Assembly: GCA_938041455.1 (NCBI GenBank)
Contig: CALITO010000007.1
Span: 1 to 64,000 of the forward strand
Length of the DNA stretch: 64,000 nt
Origin: an uncultured bacterium
GTDB lineage: Bacteria > Armatimonadota > JACIXR01
Direction of reading: 5' to 3'
Made by a program: the position numbers and the translations under genes. Below the pieces are notes generated by a model. The model saw only the letters and a program-made list of their open reading frames with translations. It had not been told where the DNA came from and did not search any database. Of the stretch, positions 47,010 to 56,692 are shown piece after piece; the first letter of the stretch is position 1, and each line of letters opens with the position of its first letter.

Positions 47010-47032
47010 AGGGTTTGTAAAATTTAACAAAT

Positions 47033-47071
47033 TTTTGGGGGGCGGGGAGCAGAGCTCCCCGCCCCCCAAAA
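47033..47071. terminator. Strong hairpin, terminator candidate
   Basis: TTTTGGGGGGCGGGGAGC-AGA-GCTCCCCGCCCCCCAAAA, perfect 18-bp stem. Confidence 0.8.
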
Positions 47072-47083
47072 GATTTTAATCAC

Positions 47084-50000
47084 TTGAGGGTCCTTCTCTA
47101 CCTCCTAAGTTGGCTTCTCACAACCGCTTGGGGCATAAATCCTTTAGAACCTGGCTTCCGCCAACCCCCCGATTGGGCTAAACCCTGGGTCTACTGGTTC
47201 TGGCTCAACGGCTATATAACTAAAGAGGGGATAACCGCTGACTTAGAAGCTATGAAACGGGTGGGTATAGGAGGTGTCCTAATTATGGAAGTTGACCAAG
47301 GGACCCCTCCAGGTGCCGTCTCCTTCGCCAGCCCAAAATGGCGTGAATTCTTCAAATCCATCGTCTCCCAGGCTCACAGGCTCGGCTTGAAAGTGAATAT
47401 GAATAACGACGCTGGCTGGACAGGAAGCGGCGGTCCCTGGATACCACCAGAACTCGCTATGCAAAGGCTCACTTGGAGCGAAATAATCGTTGAAGGTCCT
47501 AAACATATAGAATTAAACCTCCCCCAACCACCGACCAACTTTAACTTCTACCGTGATATAGCGGTTTTAGCCTTCCCTTATCTTGAGGAGCCCGCCCTAA
47601 TACCCACTTGGGATAGCAAAGCGGTGTTCAACTTCTATCCCAAACCCTTCTCTCCGCCAGTTCATTATCCCGATGTCTTTAAAGGGAAAGCGATTCCCTT
47701 AAATCAAATACTATGCCTTACCGCTCAAATGGACTCTGAGGGGAAATTATCGTGGGATGTCCCCGGGGGTAAGTGGACGATTGTCCGTTTCGGCTACACA
47801 CCTACAGGTCAGCAAAATCACCCTTCTCCTATCTCCGGCAGGGGCTTGGAATGCGATAAACTGAGCAGGGAAGCTGCGGAGTTTCATTTCAATTCCTTTA
47901 TCAAAAATTTGATAGAGGATGTGGGACCTTTAGCGGGGAAAACGCTTGTCGCTACCCATATAGATAGTTGGGAAGTAGGCCTGCAAAACTGGACAGCGAG
48001 ATTGAGGGAAGAATTTATTAAAAGGAGAGGTTATGACCTCCTTTCCTTTCTTCCTGTTTTAATAGGGCGGGTTGTTGAGAATAGGGAAATATCGGAGAGA
48101 TTCCTTTGGGATTTCCGCCAAACTATCTCCGAGATGGTGTTGGAAAATTACGCTGGAGGTATGAGGGAATTAGCGAATAGGTATGAGCTCCGCCTCACTA
48201 TTGAGGGTTATAGCACCTCCATAACCGACGAGTTCGCCTACGGTGGAGAAGCGGATGAACCGATGGGTGAGTTCTGGTCCTGGCCAAAGTATGGTGCTGC
48301 TTCCTCCTGCACGGAAATGGCATCCGCGGGACACACTCAGGGCAGGAGGGTAATTGGTGCGGAAGCCTTCACTGCGGATAACAACGAGCGCTGGCTCGGC
48401 TATCCGGGAAATATCAAAGAAATAGCCGATTGGGCCTTCTGTGAAGGGATAAACCGCTTAGTCGTTCACCGCTACGCTTTCCAACCCTGGCTTAATGTTA
48501 AGCCCGGAATGAGTATGGGTCCCTGGGGGCTCCACTACGAGAGAACGCAGACCTGGTGGGAACAGTCCAAAGCCTGGCACGATTACCTTGCCCGCTGTCA
48601 ATACCTCCTTCAGCAAGGGCTTTTCGTCGCAGACATCTGTATGCTCGTGCCTGAGGGGGCACCCCAATCCCTCGGTGGTCAACCCGTTCTCCAAAGGATG
48701 ACATCCCCAGGACGCCCTTTTGAGCGTCCCGGTTACAACTTCGACTTCTGTCCAGCCAATGTGGTCTACAGGATGAAGGTTAAAGATGGCAAGATATTGC
48801 TTCCCGATGGTATGAACTACCGTGTCCTCGTCCTCCCCCGCTTCCCAAGAATGAGCCCTAACCTCCTCAGAAAGATAGGGGAATTGATAGAGGAGGGGGC
48901 AATTGTCATAGGTGCCCCTCCCCTCAGTTCTCCAAGTTTGGAAGGTTACCCAAGGTGTGATGAGGAGGTGCAGAGTTTGGCTAAAACGATATGGGGGAGC
49001 CTCGCGCCCCCCTCACAATTGAAGGAGAGGAGGTATGGCAAGGGCAGGATATTCTGGGGTGGACATTTTTCACTACCAAAGGGAAGCGAGATATCCTCAG
49101 TGGTTGAGAGTGCCCGATGGATTTGGTATCCCGAGGGTAATCCCCTTCAGGGAGTTTCCCCGGGTATAACTCGCTGGTTCAGAAAGGGTTTTGTGGTCAG
49201 AGGCGACTCCCCCCTCTCTTCAGCCCAACTCGTCGTTACCGCAGATAACGATTTCAGATGTCTCATAAATGGTCAATTTGTAGGAGAGGGCAATAAATGG
49301 GAGAATCTTTATAGTTTTGATATCAAGCAAAACTTGAAACCAGGGGAGAACGAGATACTCATATCCGCCCATAATGGGGGGGACATACCAAACCCCGCCG
49401 GCTTGATATGTGCCTTGCTTATCCGCTACGCTGATGGAAGCCTCCAATACATAACTACTGAGGGAAGTTGGCAAACCGCTTCGGAAAAAGATGGCGAGGA
49501 ATGGATACCCGCTATGGAGCTCGGCTATTATGGAATAGGTCCTTGGGGAGATGTAATTTATCCCTCCATTTACTACGATATTGAAGAAGTGTGTGACCTT
49601 CTCGCTAAAATGAGGGTTCCCCCAGATTTTTCCTATGAGCCCCGTAGGTCCCCAGGAAGCATTCGCTATATCCATAGGACGCTTCCCGAGGCTGAGGTAT
49701 ATTTTATAGCCAATCAGGAGGCGGAAGCAGTAGATATAAACTGTTCTTTTAGAGTGAAGGAAAGGCTCCCCGAGATATGGCTTCCCGAAACGGGGGAGAT
49801 CAAGCGGCCGAGAAATTATAGGGAAATAGGCGACCGCATCCTCCTTTCCCTTCACTTAGAACCCTATGGATCTATTTTCGTTGTTTTCCCCAAACAAAGA
49901 GCTCGGGTAGAATGGCAGGCACTTAAAATTTATGAGAAGCCGAAAGTGGAGAAGGAGATACTTATAGGAGGGGGGTGGGAGGTTCGTTTTCCCAAGGGTT

Positions 50001-50518
50001 GGGGAGCCCCAGAGCAGATAACCCTGCCAAAACTTATATCCTGGTCCGAACACCCCGAAGAAGGTGTCAGGTATTTCTCAGGGACCGCTCTTTACCTGAA
50101 AGATTTTGAATTTCCCGTAGGTCTTTATGGGAAAGGTAAACGATATATCCTTGATTTAGGGCGAGTGGAGGTTATTGCGGAGGTTATGCTAAACGGTAAG
50201 TATCTTGGCACTTTATGGAAGCCCCCCTATCGCATAAATGTGACGGAAGCTATAAAACCGGGGAAGAATAGGTTGTTAATAAGGGTGACGAATTTATGGG
50301 TCAATAGGATGATAGGGGATGAGCGGTTACCGGAGGATAGCGAGCGCAATCCCGATGGGTCGTTAAGGAGTTGGCCTCAATGGTTATTAAAAAGTGAGCC
50401 GAACCCCACAGGACGCTTCACCTTCACCACCTGGAGGCTCTGGCGTAAAGATGAACCACTTCAGCCTTCAGGGCTCTTGGGTCCCGTCCACTTACAAATT
50501 GTGAGAGAGGAAAAGTAA
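47084..50518 (+). CDS. Secreted GH106-like alpha-L-rhamnosidase (TTG start)
   Basis: FRQPPDWAKPWVYWFWLNGYITKEGITADLEAMKRVGIGGVLIMEVDQGTPPG; NNDAGWTGSGGPWIPPELAMQRLTWSE; C-terminal jelly-roll module. Confidence 0.88.
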   Translation: MRVLLYLLSWLLTTAWGINPLEPGFRQPPDWAKPWVYWFWLNGYITKEGITADLEAMKRVGIGGVLIMEVDQGTPPGAVSFASPKWREFFKSIVSQAHRLGLKVNMNNDAGWTGSGGPWIPPELAMQRLTWSEIIVEGPKHIELNLPQPPTNFNFYRDIAVLAFPYLEEPALIPTWDSKAVFNFYPKPFSPPVHYPDVFKGKAIPLNQILCLTAQMDSEGKLSWDVPGGKWTIVRFGYTPTGQQNHPSPISGRGLECDKLSREAAEFHFNSFIKNLIEDVGPLAGKTLVATHIDSWEVGLQNWTARLREEFIKRRGYDLLSFLPVLIGRVVENREISERFLWDFRQTISEMVLENYAGGMRELANRYELRLTIEGYSTSITDEFAYGGEADEPMGEFWSWPKYGAASSCTEMASAGHTQGRRVIGAEAFTADNNERWLGYPGNIKEIADWAFCEGINRLVVHRYAFQPWLNVKPGMSMGPWGLHYERTQTWWEQSKAWHDYLARCQYLLQQGLFVADICMLVPEGAPQSLGGQPVLQRMTSPGRPFERPGYNFDFCPANVVYRMKVKDGKILLPDGMNYRVLVLPRFPRMSPNLLRKIGELIEEGAIVIGAPPLSSPSLEGYPRCDEEVQSLAKTIWGSLAPPSQLKERRYGKGRIFWGGHFSLPKGSEISSVVESARWIWYPEGNPLQGVSPGITRWFRKGFVVRGDSPLSSAQLVVTADNDFRCLINGQFVGEGNKWENLYSFDIKQNLKPGENEILISAHNGGDIPNPAGLICALLIRYADGSLQYITTEGSWQTASEKDGEEWIPAMELGYYGIGPWGDVIYPSIYYDIEEVCDLLAKMRVPPDFSYEPRRSPGSIRYIHRTLPEAEVYFIANQEAEAVDINCSFRVKERLPEIWLPETGEIKRPRNYREIGDRILLSLHLEPYGSIFVVFPKQRARVEWQALKIYEKPKVEKEILIGGGWEVRFPKGWGAPEQITLPKLISWSEHPEEGVRYFSGTALYLKDFEFPVGLYGKGKRYILDLGRVEVIAEVMLNGKYLGTLWKPPYRINVTEAIKPGKNRLLIRVTNLWVNRMIGDERLPEDSERNPDGSLRSWPQWLLKSEPNPTGRFTFTTWRLWRKDEPLQPSGLLGPVHLQIVREEK

Positions 50519-50526
50519 GACTTCCA

Positions 50527-51603
50527 ATGACATCAAGGGAATTGGTTATCTCCGCTATAGAACATAGGCACACACCACGCCCACCCTTCACTTTCTCTGC
50601 TATGCCGGAACTTTATAAACGCCTCAAAGAAGACCTTCAAATGAACGACGAGGAAATGCGTGAGAGGTTCGGAGGGGATATAGTGGGTGTGGGTCCCATA
50701 CCTAAAAGACAAGCGAGTTCCATCGCCTATGCTGACCCCACGATAGAGGTTACACCCGAGGGATTCTATAGGGATATTTGGGGAGTAGATTTCCGCCTTG
50801 TGGAACACTCTGCGGGTAGATATGTTGATTTAGCCCGCCATCCCTTGCGGGATGTTTCCTCTGGCCGGGATATAGAAAACTATCCCTATTGGCCATCTGC
50901 TGACCTCTGGGATTATTCAACAATTAAGGCTCAATGCCTCGCCAATATCAACTATGCTACTATTGGGCATAGCAGAGGTTTCTTTGAGATAAGTTGGTTC
51001 CTACGAGGGATGGACAATTTCCTGAGCGATTTGCTCCTTAATCCTCCTCTTGCCTGTTGGTTGATGGATAAAGTTTTGGAATACCTTCTGGAAAGGATGG
51101 AAAGGGTTCTCAGTTCGGCAGAGGGCGAACTTACGATGTTTGAACTGAACGACGATGTGGGTGGGCAAAATGCGCTTCTTGTGAGCCCTGAGCACTGGCG
51201 GAAATACATAAAGCCTCGCTTGAAGGAGCAGGTGGAACTTTGTAAGAAATATGGGGTCAAAGTGCAATATCATTCCTGCGGAAGTGTGCGGGCAATTTTG
51301 CCCGACTTAATAGATATAGGTGTAGATGTGCTCAATCCTGTTCAGCCAAAAGCTCGGGGGATGGACCCATTTGAACTTAAGCGGGAGTTCGGTAGATACA
51401 TCACTTTCCACGGTGGGGTCGATGAGCAGGAGCTCCTGCCAAGAGGGAAGCCCGAGGAAGTGAGGAACTATGTAAAGAGATTAATAGAAGAAGTAGGGAA
51501 GGACGGAGGATTAATAGTAGCTCCCTGCCACACCCTTCAACCTGATACCCCAACGGAGAACATCCTCGCTCTTTATGAGCCAATTTGGGAAATGGAGAGT
51601 TGA
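50527..51603 (+). CDS. Uroporphyrinogen decarboxylase (URO-D) family protein
   Basis: MTSRELVISAIEHRHTPRPP; YGVKVQYHSCGSVRAILPDLIDIGVDVLNPVQPKARGMDPFELKREFG. Confidence 0.88.
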   Translation: MTSRELVISAIEHRHTPRPPFTFSAMPELYKRLKEDLQMNDEEMRERFGGDIVGVGPIPKRQASSIAYADPTIEVTPEGFYRDIWGVDFRLVEHSAGRYVDLARHPLRDVSSGRDIENYPYWPSADLWDYSTIKAQCLANINYATIGHSRGFFEISWFLRGMDNFLSDLLLNPPLACWLMDKVLEYLLERMERVLSSAEGELTMFELNDDVGGQNALLVSPEHWRKYIKPRLKEQVELCKKYGVKVQYHSCGSVRAILPDLIDIGVDVLNPVQPKARGMDPFELKREFGRYITFHGGVDEQELLPRGKPEEVRNYVKRLIEEVGKDGGLIVAPCHTLQPDTPTENILALYEPIWEMES

Positions 51604-51762
51604 AAAGAATGAACCGGAACAAAAGAGATTGCTTGGGGAGGGTAAGGCGCCTATAATTTTTAAATGAAAGTGTTTATTAAACAAAATTTGTGCTTTTCCC
51701 CCTTTCTGGGGAAAAGAAGTGGCATTTACTCCACCAAGGGGGTCAAAAAGGAGGTGTTCCCT

Positions 51763-51972
51763 GTGAAGAAGAGAGGAAGAACAGAGTATTGGATAAAAAG
51801 GTTAGGAGATAGGAGTTGGTATGTGCGCCGAGAGGCTTGAGAGGTATTGAGTAAGATAGGGGACCCTCGCGCTGTAGAGCATTTGAGAGAAAAGTTGAAG
51901 GATGAGAGCCTATCTGTGCGGGAGGCTGCTGAGGAGGTATTGGAAAAATTCAGACTAACTTCACATCCGTAG
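51763..51972 (+). pseudogene. Short HEAT-repeat ORF interrupted by in-frame TGA
   Basis: SD AAGGAGG then GTG: VKKRGRTEYWIKRLGDRSWYVRREA*EVLSKIGDPRAVEHLREKLKDESLSVREAAEEVLEKFRLTSHP*; TGA at 51838-51840. Confidence 0.7.
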
Positions 51973-51996
51973 AAGAGTGGAAAGGGGAAGAGGGAT

Positions 51997-53562
51997 ATGG
52001 CGAAGGTGACGATTTTGGATGGAGCTCGCTCAATCGGCGGCTCAAAAATACATCTCCAAGCGGGGGAGAGGGGACTTCTGCTCGATTTCGGAATCAATTT
52101 TAAGAGATGGGCACTTTATTACGAGGAGTTCCTCGGACCTCGCACCGCAAGAGGTATAAACGACCTACTCGTCCTCGGGATCCTCCCTCCCCTTAAGAAC
52201 CTCTATCGTAGGGACATCTTCCCCTCCGACTTCAACTTCTCCCCCCTGGATAAGGAACTACCTTTGGAGGCTGTTTTCATCAGCCACGCCCATCTCGACC
52301 ATTGCGGACATATAGGTCTTCTAAGGGGAGATATACCCATCTACACCTCCTCTTTGACCGCTCTTTTTATGAAGGCTATACAGGATACCGGTAAGAGCGG
52401 GCTTTTCAGCGAAATGGTTTATATAACTAAAAGGCAATCTTCCGAGGACCAAAGATTATTGGAATCAACTAAAAATAGGGAAGGGAAAACCTTTTTCCTA
52501 TTCGGGGATATAAAAGAAACTATGAAGGAGTTTTGGAGGAGGTCTCCCTACAGCGAGGGAACTCCTTTTGCTATGAAGCCTTTGTGTCCCGCGGAAAATA
52601 AGATAGGGGGTATGGAAATTCGCCATTATCCTGTTGACCACTCCATCTTGGGTGCCTCAGCATATGCCTTTCAAACCGAGGAAGGATGGATAGTATATAC
52701 GGGAGACCTTCGCCTTGGGGGTAGTTTGGGTAAATCCACAGAGAAATTTGTGGAGGAGGTCGCTAACCTCCATCCCCTCGCCCTGCTCATAGAAGGAACG
52801 AACCTACAAGAGGAAGAAGCGGGGAAGATAAGGGAAATAGATGTTTACGAGAATTGCCTCAAAGAGGTAAAGGAAGCAGATGGCAAGATGGTGGTGGCGG
52901 ACTTCGCCTCTCGCAATCTGGAACGCCTTCAATCCTTCCTCCAAATCGCTAAGGATACCAATCGGAAGTTGCTCATCTTGACCAAGGATATGTATCTCTT
53001 AGAAGCTCTGGACAGCGTTGAAGGGACCAACTTACATAATGACGAGAACATATATATGTTTGAGGAAATGGAGGAAGCTCGTCGCGCCTGGGAAAAAGGA
53101 CTTATAGAGAATTATAAAGAGAAGTTTATTGAACCGGCTGAAGTTAAGAGGAACCCCGGCGACTATATCTTGTGCTTGAGTTTTTTGGATATAAAGCATC
53201 TCACTGATACGGCTTCCGAGAGAGGAGGAATTTACATCTACTCCTCAAGCGAGGCATTCACGGAGGAGCAGGAGATAGATTTCAGGCGCCTCAACAACTG
53301 GCTGAAGTTTCTCAATCTTAAACCTATTGGTTTTTACCTGGATGAAAACTATAGACCCCATTTTACTCCCGGCTATCACTGCTCAGGGCACGCCAGCAGG
53401 GAAGAACTTTTTGAAATGGTGAGATGTATTCGCCCGAAGTTCCTCCTACCCCTTCACACGGAAGCCCCTCAGGCTTACCAGGATTTGAGCGATATAACAC
53501 ATATATTATTAGATGATAAACGGACAAGGGAATTGGAGGTGAACTTCCTTGAGAAGCCTTAA
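51997..53562 (+). CDS. MBL-fold / beta-CASP metallohydrolase
   Basis: LEAVFISHAHLDHCGHIGLL; GWIVYTGDLRLGG; YHCSGHASREELFEMVRCIRPKFLLPLHTE. Confidence 0.88.
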   Translation: MAKVTILDGARSIGGSKIHLQAGERGLLLDFGINFKRWALYYEEFLGPRTARGINDLLVLGILPPLKNLYRRDIFPSDFNFSPLDKELPLEAVFISHAHLDHCGHIGLLRGDIPIYTSSLTALFMKAIQDTGKSGLFSEMVYITKRQSSEDQRLLESTKNREGKTFFLFGDIKETMKEFWRRSPYSEGTPFAMKPLCPAENKIGGMEIRHYPVDHSILGASAYAFQTEEGWIVYTGDLRLGGSLGKSTEKFVEEVANLHPLALLIEGTNLQEEEAGKIREIDVYENCLKEVKEADGKMVVADFASRNLERLQSFLQIAKDTNRKLLILTKDMYLLEALDSVEGTNLHNDENIYMFEEMEEARRAWEKGLIENYKEKFIEPAEVKRNPGDYILCLSFLDIKHLTDTASERGGIYIYSSSEAFTEEQEIDFRRLNNWLKFLNLKPIGFYLDENYRPHFTPGYHCSGHASREELFEMVRCIRPKFLLPLHTEAPQAYQDLSDITHILLDDKRTRELEVNFLEKP

Positions 53563-55387
53563 ATTTCTCGCCTTCTTCCTTATGGCACTTCCTTTATCCG
53601 GTGCAGTCTATTATGTTGACATTCAGAATCCCAGCGCCTCCGATGATAACCCTGGCACAGCCCAATTGCCTTTTAGGAGCATAAATAAGGCAGCGCAGAT
53701 AGTGGAGCCTGGCGATACCGTGGTTGTAAAGCCGGGAATCTATAGAGAACATATAAGGTTAGTGAAGAGTGGCAAATTGGGCGCGCCCATAACCTTCGTC
53801 GCCGACCCGCCCCATTCAGTGGTAGTGAGTGGGGCAGATATAATAAAGGGGTGGCAAAAAGCGGAGGGCAACGAGCCGATATATTTTGTAAGATGGCCTC
53901 ATCGCTTCGTAATAAATGTGCGTCCCGACGGCTCCCTTGTTGAGCACCATCCTGATGACGAAGAGCACAAACTGTGGGGTAGAGCGGAGTTGGCTGTTGT
54001 AGACGGCAAACTTTGCCTCCCTGCTCTTACCATTGAGGATTTAAGGAAACTCTGGCGCCTTCACGAAGAAGCTATGAAAGAAGGCAAACCTTCCCCCTCT
54101 CTCAAGCCTCCCCTACCTGATCTTGGCGGTCCTTTCGGGGGGATGTTCTGTGCTGATACTGAAAATCAACTCCTTTATATCTGGCTGGCAGATGGCTCCG
54201 ACCCAAATGAACACCAGGTGGAATGCGCCACCAGAGGTGCAGTATTTGGGCTGAGCCCTTGGGAAAATAAGGAAGGGGTGAAGTTCGTCTATGTCCGAGG
54301 ATTCGTCTTCCGTCACGCAGCCACTTTCCCCCAGAGAGCGGGTATCTGGCTTCTCGGGGCGCAAAACCTACTTGAAGATTGCATAATTGAGGAAATGGCG
54401 GGAGGAGGTGTAGCAGTGAATGGGACTGTTCGCAGATGTATCATTCGCCGTTGTGGTCATACTGGTGGAGGAGCAATCGGCGAGAATTTCTCCAATGAGG
54501 ACACCATTTGGGAGGATAACTGCTGGAAACCTATAGACAGGGGTTGGGATGCAGGCGGTTTCAAGTTAGCATTGGCCAAAAACGGGGTTTTCCGCAACTG
54601 TATCTTCAAGCATAACGGTGGTCCAGGGCTTTGGTTTGACATAGATGTGAGAAATGTAGTAGTTACCAATTGCCTCTTCTATGGGAACGAGCACCAGGGA
54701 CTTTTCATAGAGATAAGCAGAAATATAACAGTCCTTGATAGCCTTTTCGCCTACAATGGGGTAGGAGTAGTGGGAGAAGTAGGAGAATGGGGCTGGGGAA
54801 TAGCGGGGCTTACAATAGCGGAAAGCCAAGATTGCCTCGTTGCTCGCAACACCTTTTATGGAAATAAAGATGGTATAGCCTTTAGGGAACAGGGACCTCG
54901 TCCCCTTCAAACGGAGGATGGAGAGATAGCCTATCACAATCAGGGCAATATAATTGTGAGGAATGTGCTGGCAAATAATAAAGGTTACCAATTGGCGCTT
55001 TGGTATGATAACCCGTTCTTCGGTTGGCATCCCGCTGAAAGGGAGAAATTCAAGGAGGAATCTGCTTATGAAGAGTGGGCGAAGGCTCATCCCCACCTCG
55101 TTTACGACCCCAAAGAAGCAGGAATGTTGATAGATTATAATCTATATTATGCTGGAGAAGGTGAGAAGTTGTTCCTCTACGGGGCTCCCTGGCGCCCGAG
55201 ATATAAAGAGTTGGGAAATTTAGCCACTTGGAATGAAGGAACCGGTTTTGACGCTCATAGTAAATTCGCTGACCCAATGTTCATCAATCCCCGAGGGGGT
55301 GATTTTCGCTTTCAAACAGCCAGCCCCGCCCTTCAACTCCACGCCGGATGCCTACACCCCCCATCTATCCCAGGGGAAAGTGAATAA
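53549..55387 (+). CDS. Secreted right-handed parallel beta-helix protein (DUF1565-like)
   Basis: Signal peptide; YYVDIQNPSASDDNPGTAQLPFRSINKAAQIVEPGDTVVVKPGIYREHI; NVVVTNCLFYGNEHQGLFIEISRNITVLDSLFAYNG. Confidence 0.88.
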   Translation: MRSLKFLAFFLMALPLSGAVYYVDIQNPSASDDNPGTAQLPFRSINKAAQIVEPGDTVVVKPGIYREHIRLVKSGKLGAPITFVADPPHSVVVSGADIIKGWQKAEGNEPIYFVRWPHRFVINVRPDGSLVEHHPDDEEHKLWGRAELAVVDGKLCLPALTIEDLRKLWRLHEEAMKEGKPSPSLKPPLPDLGGPFGGMFCADTENQLLYIWLADGSDPNEHQVECATRGAVFGLSPWENKEGVKFVYVRGFVFRHAATFPQRAGIWLLGAQNLLEDCIIEEMAGGGVAVNGTVRRCIIRRCGHTGGGAIGENFSNEDTIWEDNCWKPIDRGWDAGGFKLALAKNGVFRNCIFKHNGGPGLWFDIDVRNVVVTNCLFYGNEHQGLFIEISRNITVLDSLFAYNGVGVVGEVGEWGWGIAGLTIAESQDCLVARNTFYGNKDGIAFREQGPRPLQTEDGEIAYHNQGNIIVRNVLANNKGYQLALWYDNPFFGWHPAEREKFKEESAYEEWAKAHPHLVYDPKEAGMLIDYNLYYAGEGEKLFLYGAPWRPRYKELGNLATWNEGTGFDAHSKFADPMFINPRGGDFRFQTASPALQLHAGCLHPPSIPGESE

Positions 55388-55388
55388 A

Positions 55389-56480
55389 TTAAAGGGCGAG
55401 GACACCGTATTTGTAGTGGGCAGCGCAGGTGCCCTCTGAGGAAACCATACAGGGTCCTATCGGGTAGGAAGGAGTGCAAACCTTTCTGAATAGGGGACAT
55501 TCACTTGGCTCCTTCACCCCTCTTATAACCTCCCCACACTTGCACAGGGGATTTTCCTCTACCTGGGGAATGTCCAGTCCTTCTAAGAGCCTTTCCGCAT
55601 CATAGTTTTTGTATTCCTCCTTTATTCCCAAGGCAGTGGAAGGGAGATATCCCAGCCCCCGCCACAGGGCGTCCCTCCTCTCAAAGACACGCCACATAAT
55701 ATCCAATGCCTGGGGATTCCCCTCCTCCCTAACCGCCCTCCTATATTGGATTTTCACATCCGCTTCCCCCTTGTCCAGCATATCCAAAAGCATATATATT
55801 GATTGAAGGATATCTAATGGTTCAAACCCCGCTATTACGCAGGGGATACCATATTCCTCGGGAATGAATCTATAGGGCTTGGCACCTATTATGGTGGAAA
55901 CATGACCGGGGCAGATAAAGCCTTTTATATTTATCTCGCCCATTTCAAGGAGGGCTCTCATAGCGGGAGGAATGAGCTTGTGCAAACTGAAGACCTTGAA
56001 ATTGTCCATTTTTTCCTCCCTTGCTCTCAATATAACGGATGCTACACCGGGAGCGGTTGTCTCAAAGCCCACTGCCAAGAAGATGGAGAGTTTATGAGGA
56101 TTTTCCCTTGCTATTTTCAGGGCATCAAGAGGGGAATAGACGACCCTTATATCCGCTCCCTCCGCCCGCTTTTTCTCCAGGCTTCCCGTTTTCGCTGGCA
56201 CTTTCATCATATCGCCGAATGTAAGTAAGATGGAATCGGGAAGTCCAGCAAGGGCAAGTGCTCGCTCTATATCCTGCTGAGCAGTTACGCAAACGGGACA
56301 GCCAGGACCAGATATAACTTTTATGTTGGGAGGAAGCATCCCCCGTATGCCGAAACGGAAAAGGGAAACAGTATGCGTTCCACATACCTCCATAAATAGA
56401 GCGGGGAAATCATAAGCGGATATCCTTTTTAATAGCCCCTGAACAAGCTCTTTATTTCTGAATTCCTCTATGAATTTCAT
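55389..56480 (-). CDS. hypD: Hydrogenase maturation protein HypD
   Basis: MEVCGTHTVSLFRFGIRGMLPPNIKVISGPGCPVCVT; CGEVIRGVKEPSECPLF. Confidence 0.96.
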   Translation of the reverse strand: MKFIEEFRNKELVQGLLKRISAYDFPALFMEVCGTHTVSLFRFGIRGMLPPNIKVISGPGCPVCVTAQQDIERALALAGLPDSILLTFGDMMKVPAKTGSLEKKRAEGADIRVVYSPLDALKIARENPHKLSIFLAVGFETTAPGVASVILRAREEKMDNFKVFSLHKLIPPAMRALLEMGEINIKGFICPGHVSTIIGAKPYRFIPEEYGIPCVIAGFEPLDILQSIYMLLDMLDKGEADVKIQYRRAVREEGNPQALDIMWRVFERRDALWRGLGYLPSTALGIKEEYKNYDAERLLEGLDIPQVEENPLCKCGEVIRGVKEPSECPLFRKVCTPSYPIGPCMVSSEGTCAAHYKYGVLAL

Positions 56481-56692
56481 TCTTCGGGTAGATGGGCGAG
56501 GATGTTAAGCATTATATCCGCTTCTTCCTCGTCTATCTTGGAAATGGCGAAGCCGGCGTGGATTATCACATAATCCCCCTCTTTGACATCTTTCAAAAGT
56601 TCAAGGGAAACTTCCCTCTGTATCCCCCCTACCTCCGCTATCGCCTCTCTTCCCTCTATCTTCACTATTTTAGCCGGGGTGCCCAGACACAT
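56477..56692 (-). CDS. hypC: Hydrogenase maturation chaperone HypC
   Basis: MCLGTPAKIVKIEGREAIAEVGGIQREVSLELLKDVKEGDYVIIHAGFAISKI; start placed so that Cys2 is exposed. Confidence 0.95.
   Translation of the reverse strand: MCLGTPAKIVKIEGREAIAEVGGIQREVSLELLKDVKEGDYVIIHAGFAISKIDEEEADIMLNILAHLPEE

Noticed and set aside
51838-51840. TGA recoded as sense genome-wide (alternative genetic code)
   Set aside because: Other genes here end properly at TGA (for example purQ, purN, purM-less cluster neighbours such as the Gfo/Idh gene), so a global reassignment is not supported
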